Shown here: positions 42,155-52,238 of the stretch, in pieces
Position numbering within the stretch: position 1 is the stretch's first letter
Layout of the letters: the number at the start of each line of letters is the position of its first letter
From: an uncultured Lachnospiraceae bacterium
Lineage (GTDB): Bacteria; Bacillota; Clostridia; Lachnospirales; Lachnospiraceae
DNA length: 64,000 nt
Direction of reading: 5' to 3'
Assembly (NCBI GenBank): GCA_902778165.1
Contig: CACYWQ010000001.1
Location: 310,001 to 374,000 of the forward strand
Position numbers and translations under genes: made by a program
Notes under the pieces: model-generated
Seen by the model: the letters and a program-made list of their open reading frames with translations, nothing else
The model's database searches: none
What the model was told of the DNA's origin: nothing

Positions 42155-44068
42155 CTAAGTAAGCCACTGGCAGAACATAAGGACATACCATATGACGGTC
42201 GAATATCGGCCGTCTTTCTTATATTGCTGCCATATCTTATCAAAGGCTGCCATATTGATGTAATCTGATGCCTTTGCTCTATTTGAGGATAATATATCCT
42301 CAGCCCAGATATTCATCTGACCTTCTCGAAGCCACTTGGATACCGGCACAGAGAATCCCTTCTTGGGTCTGTCCATCATCTCCTTAGGGACATAACGATA
42401 TAAGATATTACGAAGAGGTTTCTTAGTAATACCGTCACTCATCTTATATGACAGAGGCAGTGACCAGGCGAACTCCATTACATCCGCATCAAGTAAGGGG
42501 ATTCTTGTCTCAAGTGAATAATACATGCCTGCTCTGTCGACCTTAGTAAGGATATCATCGGGAAGATACTGAAGCATATCCATTAGCATCAAATTACTCT
42601 CAGGATCGGGTAACAGACCGTCGCTGTAGACATCATCTGATACCTTCGGAATTCCTAAGTCATTAACAGATGAAGCAATTAATCCCGATAACATGGAATT
42701 ATCACTCATCGCTCTATAGTATTCTTCTATGGTCGCAGTACTTAATACCTGATGCAGTTTATGAATATTATCGGCCAAACCGGTATTTACCCCGGATAAG
42801 ATGTTATCAAGTCCGCCTGCAAGTGCGCCAAACCCCCTTCTTATTCCGCCTTTAAGGAAAGGCAACTTGCCGTTCATAACGGCAAGACCGGTTCTTGCAT
42901 CTTTGTATGTATTATATCCGCAATAGAATTCATCTCCCGCATCGCCTGATAATGCAACGATTACATGCTTGCGTGTCATCTTGGATACAAGCATTGTGGG
43001 TAGTTGTGATGAATCCGCGAACGGCTCTCCGTATGCTTCTGATAGAGAAGGCAACAAATCCATTACATCTTTGTATCCTACATACATCTCAGTATGATTG
43101 GTACCAAGATGTGCAGCTGTAGCAGCAGCAAATGAAGCCTCGTTATACTCTTCTTCTTCAAATCCTATTGTAAATGTCTTAATTGGCCTGTCGGATATCT
43201 GTTGCATCAGGCTTACAACCATTGTAGAATCGATGCCGCCTGATAAGAACGCGCCAAGCGGAACGTCAGATAACATCTGACCCTTAAGAGCATACTTAAG
43301 GCGTGACTCGAGTTCATCAGCAGCTTCTTCTTCACTTCCGTTAAAAATATTCTTCTGACTGTTAACAGCCGTCTCGGTGATGCTGTAATATGGAGTAATG
43401 TCGGCACTGTCCAACTGGTATGGTGCACCTATGGTAAGAATTGTTCCGGGTGTAAGCTTATAGATGTTCTCATATATCGTATAAGGCGCCGGTATATAAC
43501 CGTAACGAAAATATACGGGAATAATGCTTCTATTAATGGGATTATTAAATCCTTCTATGGCAGTGATTGAATTGATGTCGGATGCCCAGACAAACTGTCC
43601 TCTTACTATTCCGTAATAGAGAGGTTTCTCTCCCATGCGGTCTCTTGATATCATTATTGAGCCGGTTTGCCTGTCATATAAGCTTATTGCCCACATTCCG
43701 CGAGCCTTGTTAAGTGTGGCATCCATTCCCCATACAGAAACAGCTTCTAATAGCACTTCGGTATCTGATGTTCCGCGCAGATTAAGTGATCCAAGTTCTG
43801 TTTCAAGCTCAGACTTAATATCCGGAGCATTATAGATCTCGCCGTTAAATGCAATTATGTATCTTCCGTTATGGGATTCCATGGGCTGAGCGCCCGCTTC
43901 GGATAAATCAATAATAGACAGGCGTCTGTGTCCTATAACTACATGCCTGTCATCATCCATAAAATGCCCGCCTGCATCAGGACCTCTCCTGTACATGCGT
44001 TTATTCATCACCTCTATATTCCTGATTGGGTCACCGTTATACCCGGCGATTCCTGCGATACCGCACAT
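42155..44068 (-). CDS. asnB: Asparagine synthetase, glutamine-hydrolysing (AsnB)
   Basis: Read on the minus strand. The 637-residue protein begins MCGIAGIAGY, giving the N-terminal cysteine nucleophile of the glutaminase domain, followed by RRGPDAGGHF and FNGEIYNAPD. The synthetase domain has LSGGIDSTMV, the PP-loop for ATP, and GDAGDEFYCGYNTY. AsnB homologues in polysaccharide loci often amidate uronic acids rather than aspartate, and the diamino-uronic acid from the Wlb pathway would be a fitting acceptor; this is an inference. It lies 23 bases after the deacetylase on the same strand, and the two form an operon facing left. A paralogue is at 46820. Confidence 0.9.
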   Translation of the reverse strand: MCGIAGIAGYNGDPIRNIEVMNKRMYRRGPDAGGHFMDDDRHVVIGHRRLSIIDLSEAGAQPMESHNGRYIIAFNGEIYNAPDIKSELETELGSLNLRGTSDTEVLLEAVSVWGMDATLNKARGMWAISLYDRQTGSIMISRDRMGEKPLYYGIVRGQFVWASDINSITAIEGFNNPINRSIIPVYFRYGYIPAPYTIYENIYKLTPGTILTIGAPYQLDSADITPYYSITETAVNSQKNIFNGSEEEAADELESRLKYALKGQMLSDVPLGAFLSGGIDSTMVVSLMQQISDRPIKTFTIGFEEEEYNEASFAAATAAHLGTNHTEMYVGYKDVMDLLPSLSEAYGEPFADSSQLPTMLVSKMTRKHVIVALSGDAGDEFYCGYNTYKDARTGLAVMNGKLPFLKGGIRRGFGALAGGLDNILSGVNTGLADNIHKLHQVLSTATIEEYYRAMSDNSMLSGLIASSVNDLGIPKVSDDVYSDGLLPDPESNLMLMDMLQYLPDDILTKVDRAGMYYSLETRIPLLDADVMEFAWSLPLSYKMSDGITKKPLRNILYRYVPKEMMDRPKKGFSVPVSKWLREGQMNIWAEDILSSNRAKASDYINMAAFDKIWQQYKKDGRYSTVIWYVLMFCQWLT

Positions 44069-44091
44069 ATTAACCTCTGTCTTTATCCGTG

Positions 44092-44955
44092 TTATTCGGG
44101 TGCGTTGTTAAACTTATTTCCTAACAATAGGGGTATGCACACTAATCTCTTTATAAGTTTAATAACCTTATTTGGATGATCGGTATAGACCATATAATTG
44201 GACAACTTAGGAGAATTGGCTATTGCATCACGACTCCTGCGAAGCTCTAATGTTTTAGCTTCGGCAAATGATATAGCCATATTATATTCTTCTGCCATAT
44301 CATATAGAGACGAATAGTCATATGCCATGGCCTCCGTTTCGTGTTTGCTTATGAATCGATCAAGTTCTGCAATATCCTCGTCGTTCATAAGATTTGTATG
44401 CAGGCATATTGTGTCTGTTCCGGTAATTCTTGAATAAGCCTTGAGGCAACACGGAATGAATAACATGCCTTCTCTGGTATAAGGATTGTTATACAGACCG
44501 TCTGTTAAGGCATTAAACCCAAGAGCCTTAAGAGCCTTAATTGTATTAAGATCAAATGAATGTCCGGGAGCCATGAATAACTTGGTGTCTATTCCGAACC
44601 TTCTTAATATCTCGCGACCTTGTTTAAGCTTGGTATACTGAGAATCATAAGATAACCCTGCGAACTCGCTGAACTGATTAATGCCAAGAAGTCCTGATTC
44701 TTCCGTTGAATACACGTGATTGGTACCGTGTTGGGCTATAGTCCAACCCTTGGCAGCAAGTTCGTGTATCAAAGATACGAAATCATCTCTGTTATATCGA
44801 TTGCCTTCAGAGGCATATATACTCTCATCTCTGCAATCAGGTACAATGCCTATAATAGGGCGTATCTTATGCTTATCAAGAACATCTCTTACAGCCTCAA
44901 ACTTAAGTCTGTCCATATATGGAGTTATATCGTCCAATCTTACCAGATACCGCAT
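44092..44955 (-). CDS. Polysaccharide deacetylase-like protein (DUF2334 type)
   Basis: Read on the minus strand. The 287-residue protein begins MRYLVRLDDITPYMD, with the paired aspartates of the metal-dependent deacetylase fold, and has AQHGTNHVY supplying histidines and MAPGHSFD. It has no signal peptide and resembles DUF2334 proteins. It is the first gene of the only leftward operon, ahead of asnB. The predicted promoter puts the mRNA start at or next to its ATG, so translation may not use a ribosome binding site. Confidence 0.8.
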   Translation of the reverse strand: MRYLVRLDDITPYMDRLKFEAVRDVLDKHKIRPIIGIVPDCRDESIYASEGNRYNRDDFVSLIHELAAKGWTIAQHGTNHVYSTEESGLLGINQFSEFAGLSYDSQYTKLKQGREILRRFGIDTKLFMAPGHSFDLNTIKALKALGFNALTDGLYNNPYTREGMLFIPCCLKAYSRITGTDTICLHTNLMNDEDIAELDRFISKHETEAMAYDYSSLYDMAEEYNMAISFAEAKTLELRRSRDAIANSPKLSNYMVYTDHPNKVIKLIKRLVCIPLLLGNKFNNAPE

Positions 44956-44961
44956 AGGGTA

Positions 44962-44970
44962 AGTATAGCA
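44962..44970 (-). promoter_or_regulatory. Extended -10 promoter for the leftward operon
   Basis: On the minus strand the bases read TGCTATACT, an extended -10 element, six bases before the ATG of the deacetylase (44955). A start of transcription at the ATG would give a leaderless mRNA. Confidence 0.55.
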
Positions 44971-44985
44971 TAAATATGCTTCTAA

Positions 44986-44994
44986 TGGTATAAT
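44986..44994 (+). promoter_or_regulatory. Extended -10 promoter for the flippase operon
   Basis: TGGTATAAT is a consensus extended -10 element. Transcription would begin near 45001, 23 bases before the ABC transporter start codon and just ahead of GGAAGG. It is divergent from the promoter at 44962. Confidence 0.65.
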
Positions 44995-45023
44995 ACTAGG
45001 GATGTTTGGAAGGTTTATAAACG

Positions 45024-46820
45024 ATGTCTAGGGATATGTTGCATAAGCTCTCGGCGATACTTGACAGAGGGCAGAAGATTAAGATTGCAGGACTTATGGT
45101 TCTGATACTTATAGGCGGAATAATGGAGACGGCCAGTGCGTCGCTTATATTGCCGCTTGTGAGCGCTGTGCTTGATGAGGAGAAGTTCTCGTCTAATAAG
45201 TATGTTGTTATAGCCATGAATGTGATTGGAGTGGACAGTGTCCGCACTTTTACATTCATTCTCTTAGGTGCAATTATTGCCGCATTTGTAATTAAGAATG
45301 CATTTCTTATATTCCAGACTTATCTGCTTGCAAGATTTGCCAATCGTAACAGAGCCAGATGTACGACCAATCTTCTCTGGCAGTTTCTTCACAGACCATA
45401 TGAATATTATCTCTATGCAGAGACATCGGATATAATCCGTACGATATACGGAGATATGGATAACATCTTTAATCTGCTGTTACAATGCATGAATTTCGCT
45501 GCAGAACTTATCGTTTCGGCTTGCCTTGGTATCTTCATTCTCGTTATGGATTGGAAGATGACTATCCTTGTAGCCGGTCTTCTGGGCTTGCTTACTCTTT
45601 ATAATACCAAGGTTATCAAGAGACATCTGAATATTGCAGGCGAAGGAGCTCGTATCACTCAGGCCGGAATGTATAAATGGATATTGCAGTCAGCATCGGG
45701 TATTAAGGACGTGAAGGTTCTTAAGAAGGAGTATTATTTCACTGACAAATATTCCGAGAGTGTGGAAGGATATGCTGACAATCAGATTAAATACAATGTT
45801 CTTACCAACCTTCCGAGACTTCTTATTGAGACAGTGGCTATTGTGGGAATATTGGCATATGTAATGCTTAGCATGGCTCTCGGTACTGATATAGCAGGTC
45901 TTTTGACAACGCTTTCGGCATTTGCCGTAGCAGCTATGAGATTGCTTCCGAGTGTTAACAGGCTTAATACATACATGGCCAATATAGCTTATTATGAGCC
46001 CGCACTTAACTTTATATATGAGAACGTGGATACAAAGGGATTAAGCGAAGAGAATGTACTGGTTAAGTATGCAGAACAAGAGCTTTTGCCATCGGCTGAA
46101 TCTGCCGTAGATGTTACAGAGACCACCCCGAGCATGCCACTTACAATGGAGCATTCCATTGACCTTAAGGACATCACTTTTGCATATCCGAAGACGGATA
46201 AGCTTATATTCGATCATGCGGATATGGAGATACCAGTCGGCAAGTCCATTGGTGTCATCGGTTCATCGGGAGCAGGCAAGAGCACTATCGTTGATATTCT
46301 CCTGGGCCTTCTTAAGATAAGAGAAGGTAAGATATTATGCGACGGAACGGATGTTATGAACAACTACGGCCAGTGGTTATCATATATAGGATACATTCCG
46401 CAGAATATATATATGCTTGATGATTCAATCAGACACAATATTGCCTTTGGTGTGCCTGATGACGAGATAGATGATGCACGGATATGGGAAGTGCTTACAG
46501 AAGCACAGATGAAGGAATTTGTCGAGGGATTACCTGACAAGCTTGATGCTCAGATTGGAGAGAGAGGTGTTCGAATCTCCGGTGGACAGAAGCAGAGGCT
46601 TGGTATAGCGAGAGCTTTATACCATGATCCTAAGCTTATGGTATTTGATGAAGCAACTTCGGCGCTTGATAATGATACCGAGACTGCAATCATGGAGGCA
46701 ATAGACAGACTGCACGGACGCAAGACACTCGTAATAATCGCTCACAGGCTTCGTACGATTGAGAACTGTGACCTGATATATGAGGTTAAGGACGGCAAGA
46801 TTATAAGGACTGATAAGTAA
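45024..46820 (+). CDS. ABC exporter-type flippase (PglK-like)
   Basis: The 598-residue protein has six hydrophobic segments in the first 330 residues and a C-terminal ATPase domain with Walker A GSSGAGKST near residue 413-421, signature SGGQKQR near 519, Walker B LMVFDEATSA near 538 and IAHR. A single polypeptide with both domains is typical of lipid-linked oligosaccharide flippases such as PglK and WlaB. A charged insert lies between the two domains (about residues 350-375). No Wzx gene is seen in the window, so this is probably the main flippase. It leads a long operon. Confidence 0.85.
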   Translation: MSRDMLHKLSAILDRGQKIKIAGLMVLILIGGIMETASASLILPLVSAVLDEEKFSSNKYVVIAMNVIGVDSVRTFTFILLGAIIAAFVIKNAFLIFQTYLLARFANRNRARCTTNLLWQFLHRPYEYYLYAETSDIIRTIYGDMDNIFNLLLQCMNFAAELIVSACLGIFILVMDWKMTILVAGLLGLLTLYNTKVIKRHLNIAGEGARITQAGMYKWILQSASGIKDVKVLKKEYYFTDKYSESVEGYADNQIKYNVLTNLPRLLIETVAIVGILAYVMLSMALGTDIAGLLTTLSAFAVAAMRLLPSVNRLNTYMANIAYYEPALNFIYENVDTKGLSEENVLVKYAEQELLPSAESAVDVTETTPSMPLTMEHSIDLKDITFAYPKTDKLIFDHADMEIPVGKSIGVIGSSGAGKSTIVDILLGLLKIREGKILCDGTDVMNNYGQWLSYIGYIPQNIYMLDDSIRHNIAFGVPDDEIDDARIWEVLTEAQMKEFVEGLPDKLDAQIGERGVRISGGQKQRLGIARALYHDPKLMVFDEATSALDNDTETAIMEAIDRLHGRKTLVIIAHRLRTIENCDLIYEVKDGKIIRTDK

Positions 46821-48721
46821 TGTGTGGAATAGCCGGATTCTATAATTCACATATGAATACTGATGCCCGTATCACGGCGATTAACGGAATGAATGAGAGA
46901 ATGTTCCACAGAGGGCCGGATGCAGGAGGATATTATATAGACGATATAAGTGGTTTGACTTTCGGACACAGAAGATTGTCGATACAGGATCTCTCAGAAA
47001 ACGGCGCTCAGCCGATAACATCTCAAGACGGTCGTTTAATAATGGTATATAACGGAGAGATATATAATGCTCTTAAGATAAGAGACAGGCTTGAGTCAGA
47101 AGATGGAACTATTGTATGGAGAGGAACATCCGATACCGAGATTCTGTTAGAGGCAATAGCCAAATACGGAATAACGGAAGCTCTTAAGCTTACCAAGGGA
47201 ATGTTCGCTCTGGCTGTATATGATAAGAAACTTGGTAAGTTGCATTTGGCAAGAGACAGAGTGGGAGAGAAACCGTTATATTACGGTCACGTTCGGTCTG
47301 ATTTGGTATTTGCATCTGATATAGATGTTATACGAGCATATCCGGGATTTGATAATGAGATAGATACTCAGGCGTTAGGTATGTATTTAAGATACAGTTT
47401 TATACCTACGCCTATGTCTGTGTATAAGGGGATATATAAACTTAAGCCGGGAACTGTGATGACAATTGATCTTGCATCGTCAGAAAGTAGTACTGAATCC
47501 TATTATGACTTGCGAGATGAGTATGCCTTCGGCAAGACGGAGGACAGGTTTAAAGGCGATTATAATGATGCTGTCGATGAACTTGAGTCAGTTCTTAGAA
47601 GTGCTGTTAAGAGCCAAATGATATCCGATGTACCACTTGGCGCATTTCTTTCCGGAGGAATAGACAGTTCAGTATGTGTAGCATTAATGCAGTCTGTAGC
47701 CAATGCTCCGGTTAAGACATTTACGATAGGATTTGAAGATAAACAATACGATGAATCGGAATATGCTGCATGTATTGCCAAGCACCTTGGTACTGACCAT
47801 ACAAGCCTTATGATATCCGAAAAGGATCTTATGGATGTTGTGCCTAAGATGGCGGAAATATTCACAGAACCGTTTGCAGACAGTTCGCAGATTCCGACAT
47901 ATCTTGTAAGCAAACTGGCAAGAAGCAAGGTAACGGTATCTTTATCCGGTGATGCCGGAGACGAACTATTCTGTGGTTATAACACATACTGGAAAGTGGC
48001 AAATCTGTATAATAAATTATCTCCGCTTCCGAAAGGAATTAAGAGATTGGCAGGAAGTGTGATTGCAGGAAGTGGCAATAATACTCTCTACAGAGCGGCA
48101 CATTGTCTTAAGGCAAATGATATAGCCAATCTGCATGAGGCAGTATGCTATGACATGACACGAATGTCGAGAATGCTTGGAACCTCACATCAGGATAATA
48201 AGCAGGAGTTATTGCTTGCAGAAGAATTAAGGGATAAAAGTGCCGGGTTGGAAGACGAGATGATGTTAAGGGATCTGTTAAGATATCATCCGGATGACAT
48301 TCTGGTTAAGGTAGACAGGGCAGGAATGGCGGTATCACTTGAGAACAGGGTTCCTATGCTTGATAAGGATGTACTTAAATTTGCGTTCTCATTGCCCGTA
48401 GATTACAAATTAGCAAGTGATAACGAGGGGAGTGTTGTAAATAAGCGAATCTTAAGAGATGTGTTGTACAGACACATACCGAAAGAACTGATGGACAGAC
48501 CCAAGAAGGGATTCTCGGTGCCTCTTAAGAAATGGCTTACTGAAGGTCCCGTTCATGACAGGGCATGGGAAGAACTTAATGAGAGTGAACTTGTTAAGGC
48601 AGGACTTATAGATAAGAACGGTTTAACTAAACTTATGAATAACTTCTTAAGTAAAGGAGAGAACACGTCGCTTCTGTGGAGTGTAATTGTATTGGAACAG
48701 TGGTACAGAAAGTATGAGTAA
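46820..48721 (+). CDS. asnB: Asparagine synthetase, glutamine-hydrolysing (AsnB), second copy
   Basis: The 633-residue protein begins MCGIAGFYNSHM with the catalytic cysteine and has HRGPDAGGYYIDD, YNGEIYNAL, LSGGIDSSVCVALM and GDAGDELFCGYNTYW. It is similar to the other AsnB along its length, which suggests an old duplication or separate acquisition. Its ATG shares its first base with the stop of the ABC transporter. It probably amidates a carboxyl group on a glycan precursor, or makes asparagine for a glycan. The two AsnB proteins may act on different uronic acids. Confidence 0.92.
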   Translation: MCGIAGFYNSHMNTDARITAINGMNERMFHRGPDAGGYYIDDISGLTFGHRRLSIQDLSENGAQPITSQDGRLIMVYNGEIYNALKIRDRLESEDGTIVWRGTSDTEILLEAIAKYGITEALKLTKGMFALAVYDKKLGKLHLARDRVGEKPLYYGHVRSDLVFASDIDVIRAYPGFDNEIDTQALGMYLRYSFIPTPMSVYKGIYKLKPGTVMTIDLASSESSTESYYDLRDEYAFGKTEDRFKGDYNDAVDELESVLRSAVKSQMISDVPLGAFLSGGIDSSVCVALMQSVANAPVKTFTIGFEDKQYDESEYAACIAKHLGTDHTSLMISEKDLMDVVPKMAEIFTEPFADSSQIPTYLVSKLARSKVTVSLSGDAGDELFCGYNTYWKVANLYNKLSPLPKGIKRLAGSVIAGSGNNTLYRAAHCLKANDIANLHEAVCYDMTRMSRMLGTSHQDNKQELLLAEELRDKSAGLEDEMMLRDLLRYHPDDILVKVDRAGMAVSLENRVPMLDKDVLKFAFSLPVDYKLASDNEGSVVNKRILRDVLYRHIPKELMDRPKKGFSVPLKKWLTEGPVHDRAWEELNESELVKAGLIDKNGLTKLMNNFLSKGENTSLLWSVIVLEQWYRKYE

Positions 48722-49622
48722 GATTAAAGATTTCATAGACAATCCTGTATATTTCATAACCTCACCTGCAGCCAAAGGCTACCTTGATTGGATGAGTGAT
48801 GAGGCTTACCTTAAGCTGTTATACAGGGCATCAATGCACAGAAGGCTTAATCTTAAAAAACCCAGATTGTATAATGAGAAGCTTCAATGGCTTAAACTTC
48901 ATGACCGTAAAGACATATACCATATAATGGTTGATAAGTATGATGTCAGAGACTATATTTCACGTACCATAGGTGATGAGTATCTGATCAAGTGCTTCGG
49001 AGTATATGACAGTGTGGATGAGATAGACATCGATGCATTACCCGACAGATTCGTACTTAAGTGTACGCATGATTCTGGAAGTGTCGAGATATGCAAGGAC
49101 AAGGCGAACTTTGACATAGAGGAAGCTAAGAATAGACTTAGAGAGGCCTGCAAGCGTAATTACTACAGTACATACAGAGAATGGCCTTATAAGGGAGTTA
49201 AGGCGAGAATTATAGCAGAAGAGTATCTTGAAGATGAGACAGGTGACCTTAAGGATTATAAGGTCATGTGTTTTAACGGCAAGGCTGAAGTCATAGAAGT
49301 TCATGAGAACAGATTCACTGAGGGCAAGGAACATACACAGACCTTCTATGACAGAGACTGGAACAGACTTGATATTCTCCAGGAAGGTCTTAATCCCTGT
49401 CTTGAGGCAAGAATAAGACCTGAGTGTATGGATGAGATGCTAAGACTCTCGGAGTTGATAGCAACGGATATGTATCATGCACGTATAGATTGGTATCAGT
49501 TAAACGGTAAGGTATTGTTCGGTGAGATAACTTTCTATGACGGTTCGGGATTTGAAGTATTTCCTGTCACGGAACATGAGATCAAGCTTGGAGACATGAT
49601 ACATTTACCTACGGATAGGTGA
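48714..49622 (+). CDS. TupA-like ATP-grasp protein
   Basis: The ATG at 48714 overlaps the upstream stop by eight bases; the TTG at 48687 is less likely. The 302-residue protein has RLNLKKPRLYNEKLQWLKLHDR at the N-terminus, then DKYDVRDYI, CTHDSGSVEICKDK and VMCFNGKAEVIEVH, ending with DWYQLNGKVLFGEITFYDGSGF, the pattern of TupA-type ATP-grasp proteins. TupA in Bacillus halodurans makes a teichuronopeptide, adding amino acids to uronic acid polymers. An amino acid may be joined to a uronic acid here, which would fit the nearby AsnB proteins. Confidence 0.82.
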   Translation: MSKIKDFIDNPVYFITSPAAKGYLDWMSDEAYLKLLYRASMHRRLNLKKPRLYNEKLQWLKLHDRKDIYHIMVDKYDVRDYISRTIGDEYLIKCFGVYDSVDEIDIDALPDRFVLKCTHDSGSVEICKDKANFDIEEAKNRLREACKRNYYSTYREWPYKGVKARIIAEEYLEDETGDLKDYKVMCFNGKAEVIEVHENRFTEGKEHTQTFYDRDWNRLDILQEGLNPCLEARIRPECMDEMLRLSELIATDMYHARIDWYQLNGKVLFGEITFYDGSGFEVFPVTEHEIKLGDMIHLPTDR

Positions 49623-49635
49623 TTTGTCTAAGACT

Positions 49636-50742
49636 ATGAAGAAGATATTATTCTATATACATTCGCTTAATAAAGGCGGAGCAGAGAGAGTTCTGCTTAC
49701 CGTAGCGGAAGAATTGAATAAGACAGAGGATTATGAGCCGGTAATTCTTACGGATGTTGTAGATGAGTTGGAATATAATCTTCCGACAGGAATCAGACGT
49801 GAAGTTATTGATGCAGACGGCTATGGAATGAATTCCGTAAAGCGCATTAAGTCTATCAGGGAGAAAATTGTTAAAGAGGATCCTGATGAAGTAATCGTGT
49901 TCATGTTATCAAGTGTTATCAGAGCCTCATTTGCACTTATTGGAACCAAGTACAGGATCATCGGAGCCGTTAGATCCAATCCATATGATGATTATTCAAC
50001 CGGAAGAAGCAGAGCACTCCTTATGTGGGCAATGAGAGGATGCAAGTATATGGTATGCCAGACGGAGTATCAGGTGAAGTTCTTTCCGGATAGATACAGA
50101 GATAAGTGCGTAGTGATATCCAACCCCATATTTTCTGAATTTGCATTTAAGGCAGAACAGTTAAATTCAAACAAGGTCGTTTCGACACACACCTTAGGGA
50201 ATGATTCCGAATCAATACAGGGTAAGATTACTGCAACCGGAAGACTGTTTGATTATAAGAATCATAAACTCCTTATTAATGCTTTTGGTAAGATTGCTGA
50301 GTCTTATCCGAATGTGAAAGTGATTATTTATGGGGAAGGTCCGTACAGGAGTGCACTTGAGAGTGAGATAGAGACACTGGGGCTTAAAGACAGAGTATTG
50401 TTGCCGGGAGACAGTGAACATGTATCTGAAGATATAGCAGATTCGCTTATATATGTTCTTCCGTCTGATACGGAAGGTCTCCCCAATGCATTAATGGAGG
50501 CCATGGCGCTTGGATTACCCGTAATATCAACGGACTGTCCTTGCGGCGGTCCGAGGAGTCTTATTAATGACGGAATAAACGGAATGCTGATTTCGGTAGG
50601 AGATACGAACGCCTTAGCAGAGGCCTTGGATAAACTCCTTAAAGACGAGAATCTCAGAACTCTGATGGGGAATAATGCCAAGAATATTCTTATAACCAAT
50701 TCGATCGATGTAATTGTTGATAAATGGAAAAAGATAGTATGA
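49636..50742 (+). CDS. Family 4 glycosyltransferase
   Basis: The protein begins MKKILFYIHSLNKGGAERVL and ends with the donor domain: ITATGRLFDYKNHKLLI, VIIYGEGPYRS, LPGDSEHVSE and YVLPSDTEGLPNALMEAMALGLP followed by DCPCGGPRSLI. It is about 370 residues and full length. TTG at 49624 would add four residues; neither start has an ideal ribosome binding site. It ends in an ATGA overlap with the next gene (ATG at 50739). The linkage made is unknown. Confidence 0.9.
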   Translation: MKKILFYIHSLNKGGAERVLLTVAEELNKTEDYEPVILTDVVDELEYNLPTGIRREVIDADGYGMNSVKRIKSIREKIVKEDPDEVIVFMLSSVIRASFALIGTKYRIIGAVRSNPYDDYSTGRSRALLMWAMRGCKYMVCQTEYQVKFFPDRYRDKCVVISNPIFSEFAFKAEQLNSNKVVSTHTLGNDSESIQGKITATGRLFDYKNHKLLINAFGKIAESYPNVKVIIYGEGPYRSALESEIETLGLKDRVLLPGDSEHVSEDIADSLIYVLPSDTEGLPNALMEAMALGLPVISTDCPCGGPRSLINDGINGMLISVGDTNALAEALDKLLKDENLRTLMGNNAKNILITNSIDVIVDKWKKIV

Positions 50743-52238
50743 ACACAGATAAGTATGAGAGATCAAACAGAATATTTATCTTAAGCCTGTGGATTATACC
50801 CATAGTTTTCTATCTTGTATTCTGGATTCTTGACGGTGCGGTATGGTGCGCCGATTCTGACAGCTATGTAGGTATGCATGATTGCAGAGAACCGTTATAT
50901 CCAATGATGTTAGCAGCGCTGAGATTTCTTCTCGGAGTGGGTAAGGAAGCAAATCCTGAGAGTAATATAAGTCTGATTGCGATGGCGTTTATTCAGAGTA
51001 TATTGGCAGGAATATCAACAGGTAGTCTTATATCATATATTGCAAGAACTTATCTTAAAGAGAGTATATTTAACGGAACGGTATTCGGAAGAAGAATGTA
51101 TACCGAAGCAGGATTAGTTAAGTGTTGGATATATGCCAAGAAGCAGAGGATTGTGGCATATGTATTATTGGCTGTCCCGTTAGTTGTTTCGCTTATCAAT
51201 CGATTCTTAGCCGGAAGGTCATCAATGTATTCTAACAGTATTTTGACTGAGGGAATCGCAATAAGCATATATTTGCTTGTATTCAGATTCATACTTGAAT
51301 ACATGATAGAGGGAAGCAAATATGCATACAAAATGTGCTGTTTAACTGTGCTTATCGGCATAACGTTAAGAAAACAGATGTATGTGTTGCTATGCTTATT
51401 TATTATAGCGATGATATACAGAGAGTTTATCACAGATAAGAATCGTGGAAGATTATTGCGTGTAGTTACGGCGCTTATACTTATAGTCGGTGCGGGATTA
51501 TTAATTGACTGTGCATACAATAAGGTTATAAGAGATGTATTTATTATTCATACGGAGGATAACAGATTTGTTACAACAATGGCTCTGTATACTTCCGAAA
51601 GAGAATATGTGCAGTATATAGATCCGCAACTTCAAGGCATATATCTGCAGATTTATGATGCCTGCGATGTTAATAAGTGGCTTATGCATGATGCACCAAG
51701 CGGTTTCAGCGCATTTGAGGAGCATTTTGCCAATAATTATGATCATATCCAACTTGATACAATGCAGCTTATGTTGGAAGACTATGTTAAGAGTAATTCC
51801 TACAGTGGGTTTACTGATTCAATGACTAAGACTGAGAAGTTGGATGTTATAAGGAGTTCGTTTAACAAAAGTCTTATTCCTCACGAAACAGATAGGCTGC
51901 TTATAGTATTCGGATGCAATTTTTTAAATGGATTAATTAACACTGTTGCAAAGAGACATTTTATACTGTCGGTGTATGCGGCGATTATTTATATTCTGTT
52001 TATTGTTGCCGCGTTTGGGGTTATGAAGAAGAATAGAGAGAACAATATCTTGGTTACCCTAACGGTGTTAAGCATACTCGGTAATGTGACGCTCGTTGCG
52101 GCGGTAATATTTACACAGACCAGATACACTATATATAACATGCCGTTATTCTATATAACGTTAATTCTTATGTTATATGACGGAATCAAGTACAGAGAAA
52201 TAAGAGAAAAAAATAGACGAGGTGAATCAGGTGTTTGA
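50739..52238 (+). CDS. Polytopic membrane protein, GT-C-like
   Basis: The protein has about 500 residues and ten or so hydrophobic segments. The first loop reads CADSDSYVGMHDCREPLYPMM, which resembles the D/E-containing first loop of GT-C glycosyltransferases, and a long soluble stretch (residues 260-390) follows. The ATG at 50739 overlaps the upstream stop, and 50724 is an alternative. GT-C enzymes use lipid-linked sugars on the outer face of the membrane. A role in modifying the glycan after export would fit, but the assignment rests on topology and one motif only. Confidence 0.6.
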   Translation: MNTDKYERSNRIFILSLWIIPIVFYLVFWILDGAVWCADSDSYVGMHDCREPLYPMMLAALRFLLGVGKEANPESNISLIAMAFIQSILAGISTGSLISYIARTYLKESIFNGTVFGRRMYTEAGLVKCWIYAKKQRIVAYVLLAVPLVVSLINRFLAGRSSMYSNSILTEGIAISIYLLVFRFILEYMIEGSKYAYKMCCLTVLIGITLRKQMYVLLCLFIIAMIYREFITDKNRGRLLRVVTALILIVGAGLLIDCAYNKVIRDVFIIHTEDNRFVTTMALYTSEREYVQYIDPQLQGIYLQIYDACDVNKWLMHDAPSGFSAFEEHFANNYDHIQLDTMQLMLEDYVKSNSYSGFTDSMTKTEKLDVIRSSFNKSLIPHETDRLLIVFGCNFLNGLINTVAKRHFILSVYAAIIYILFIVAAFGVMKKNRENNILVTLTVLSILGNVTLVAAVIFTQTRYTIYNMPLFYITLILMLYDGIKYREIREKNRRGESGV

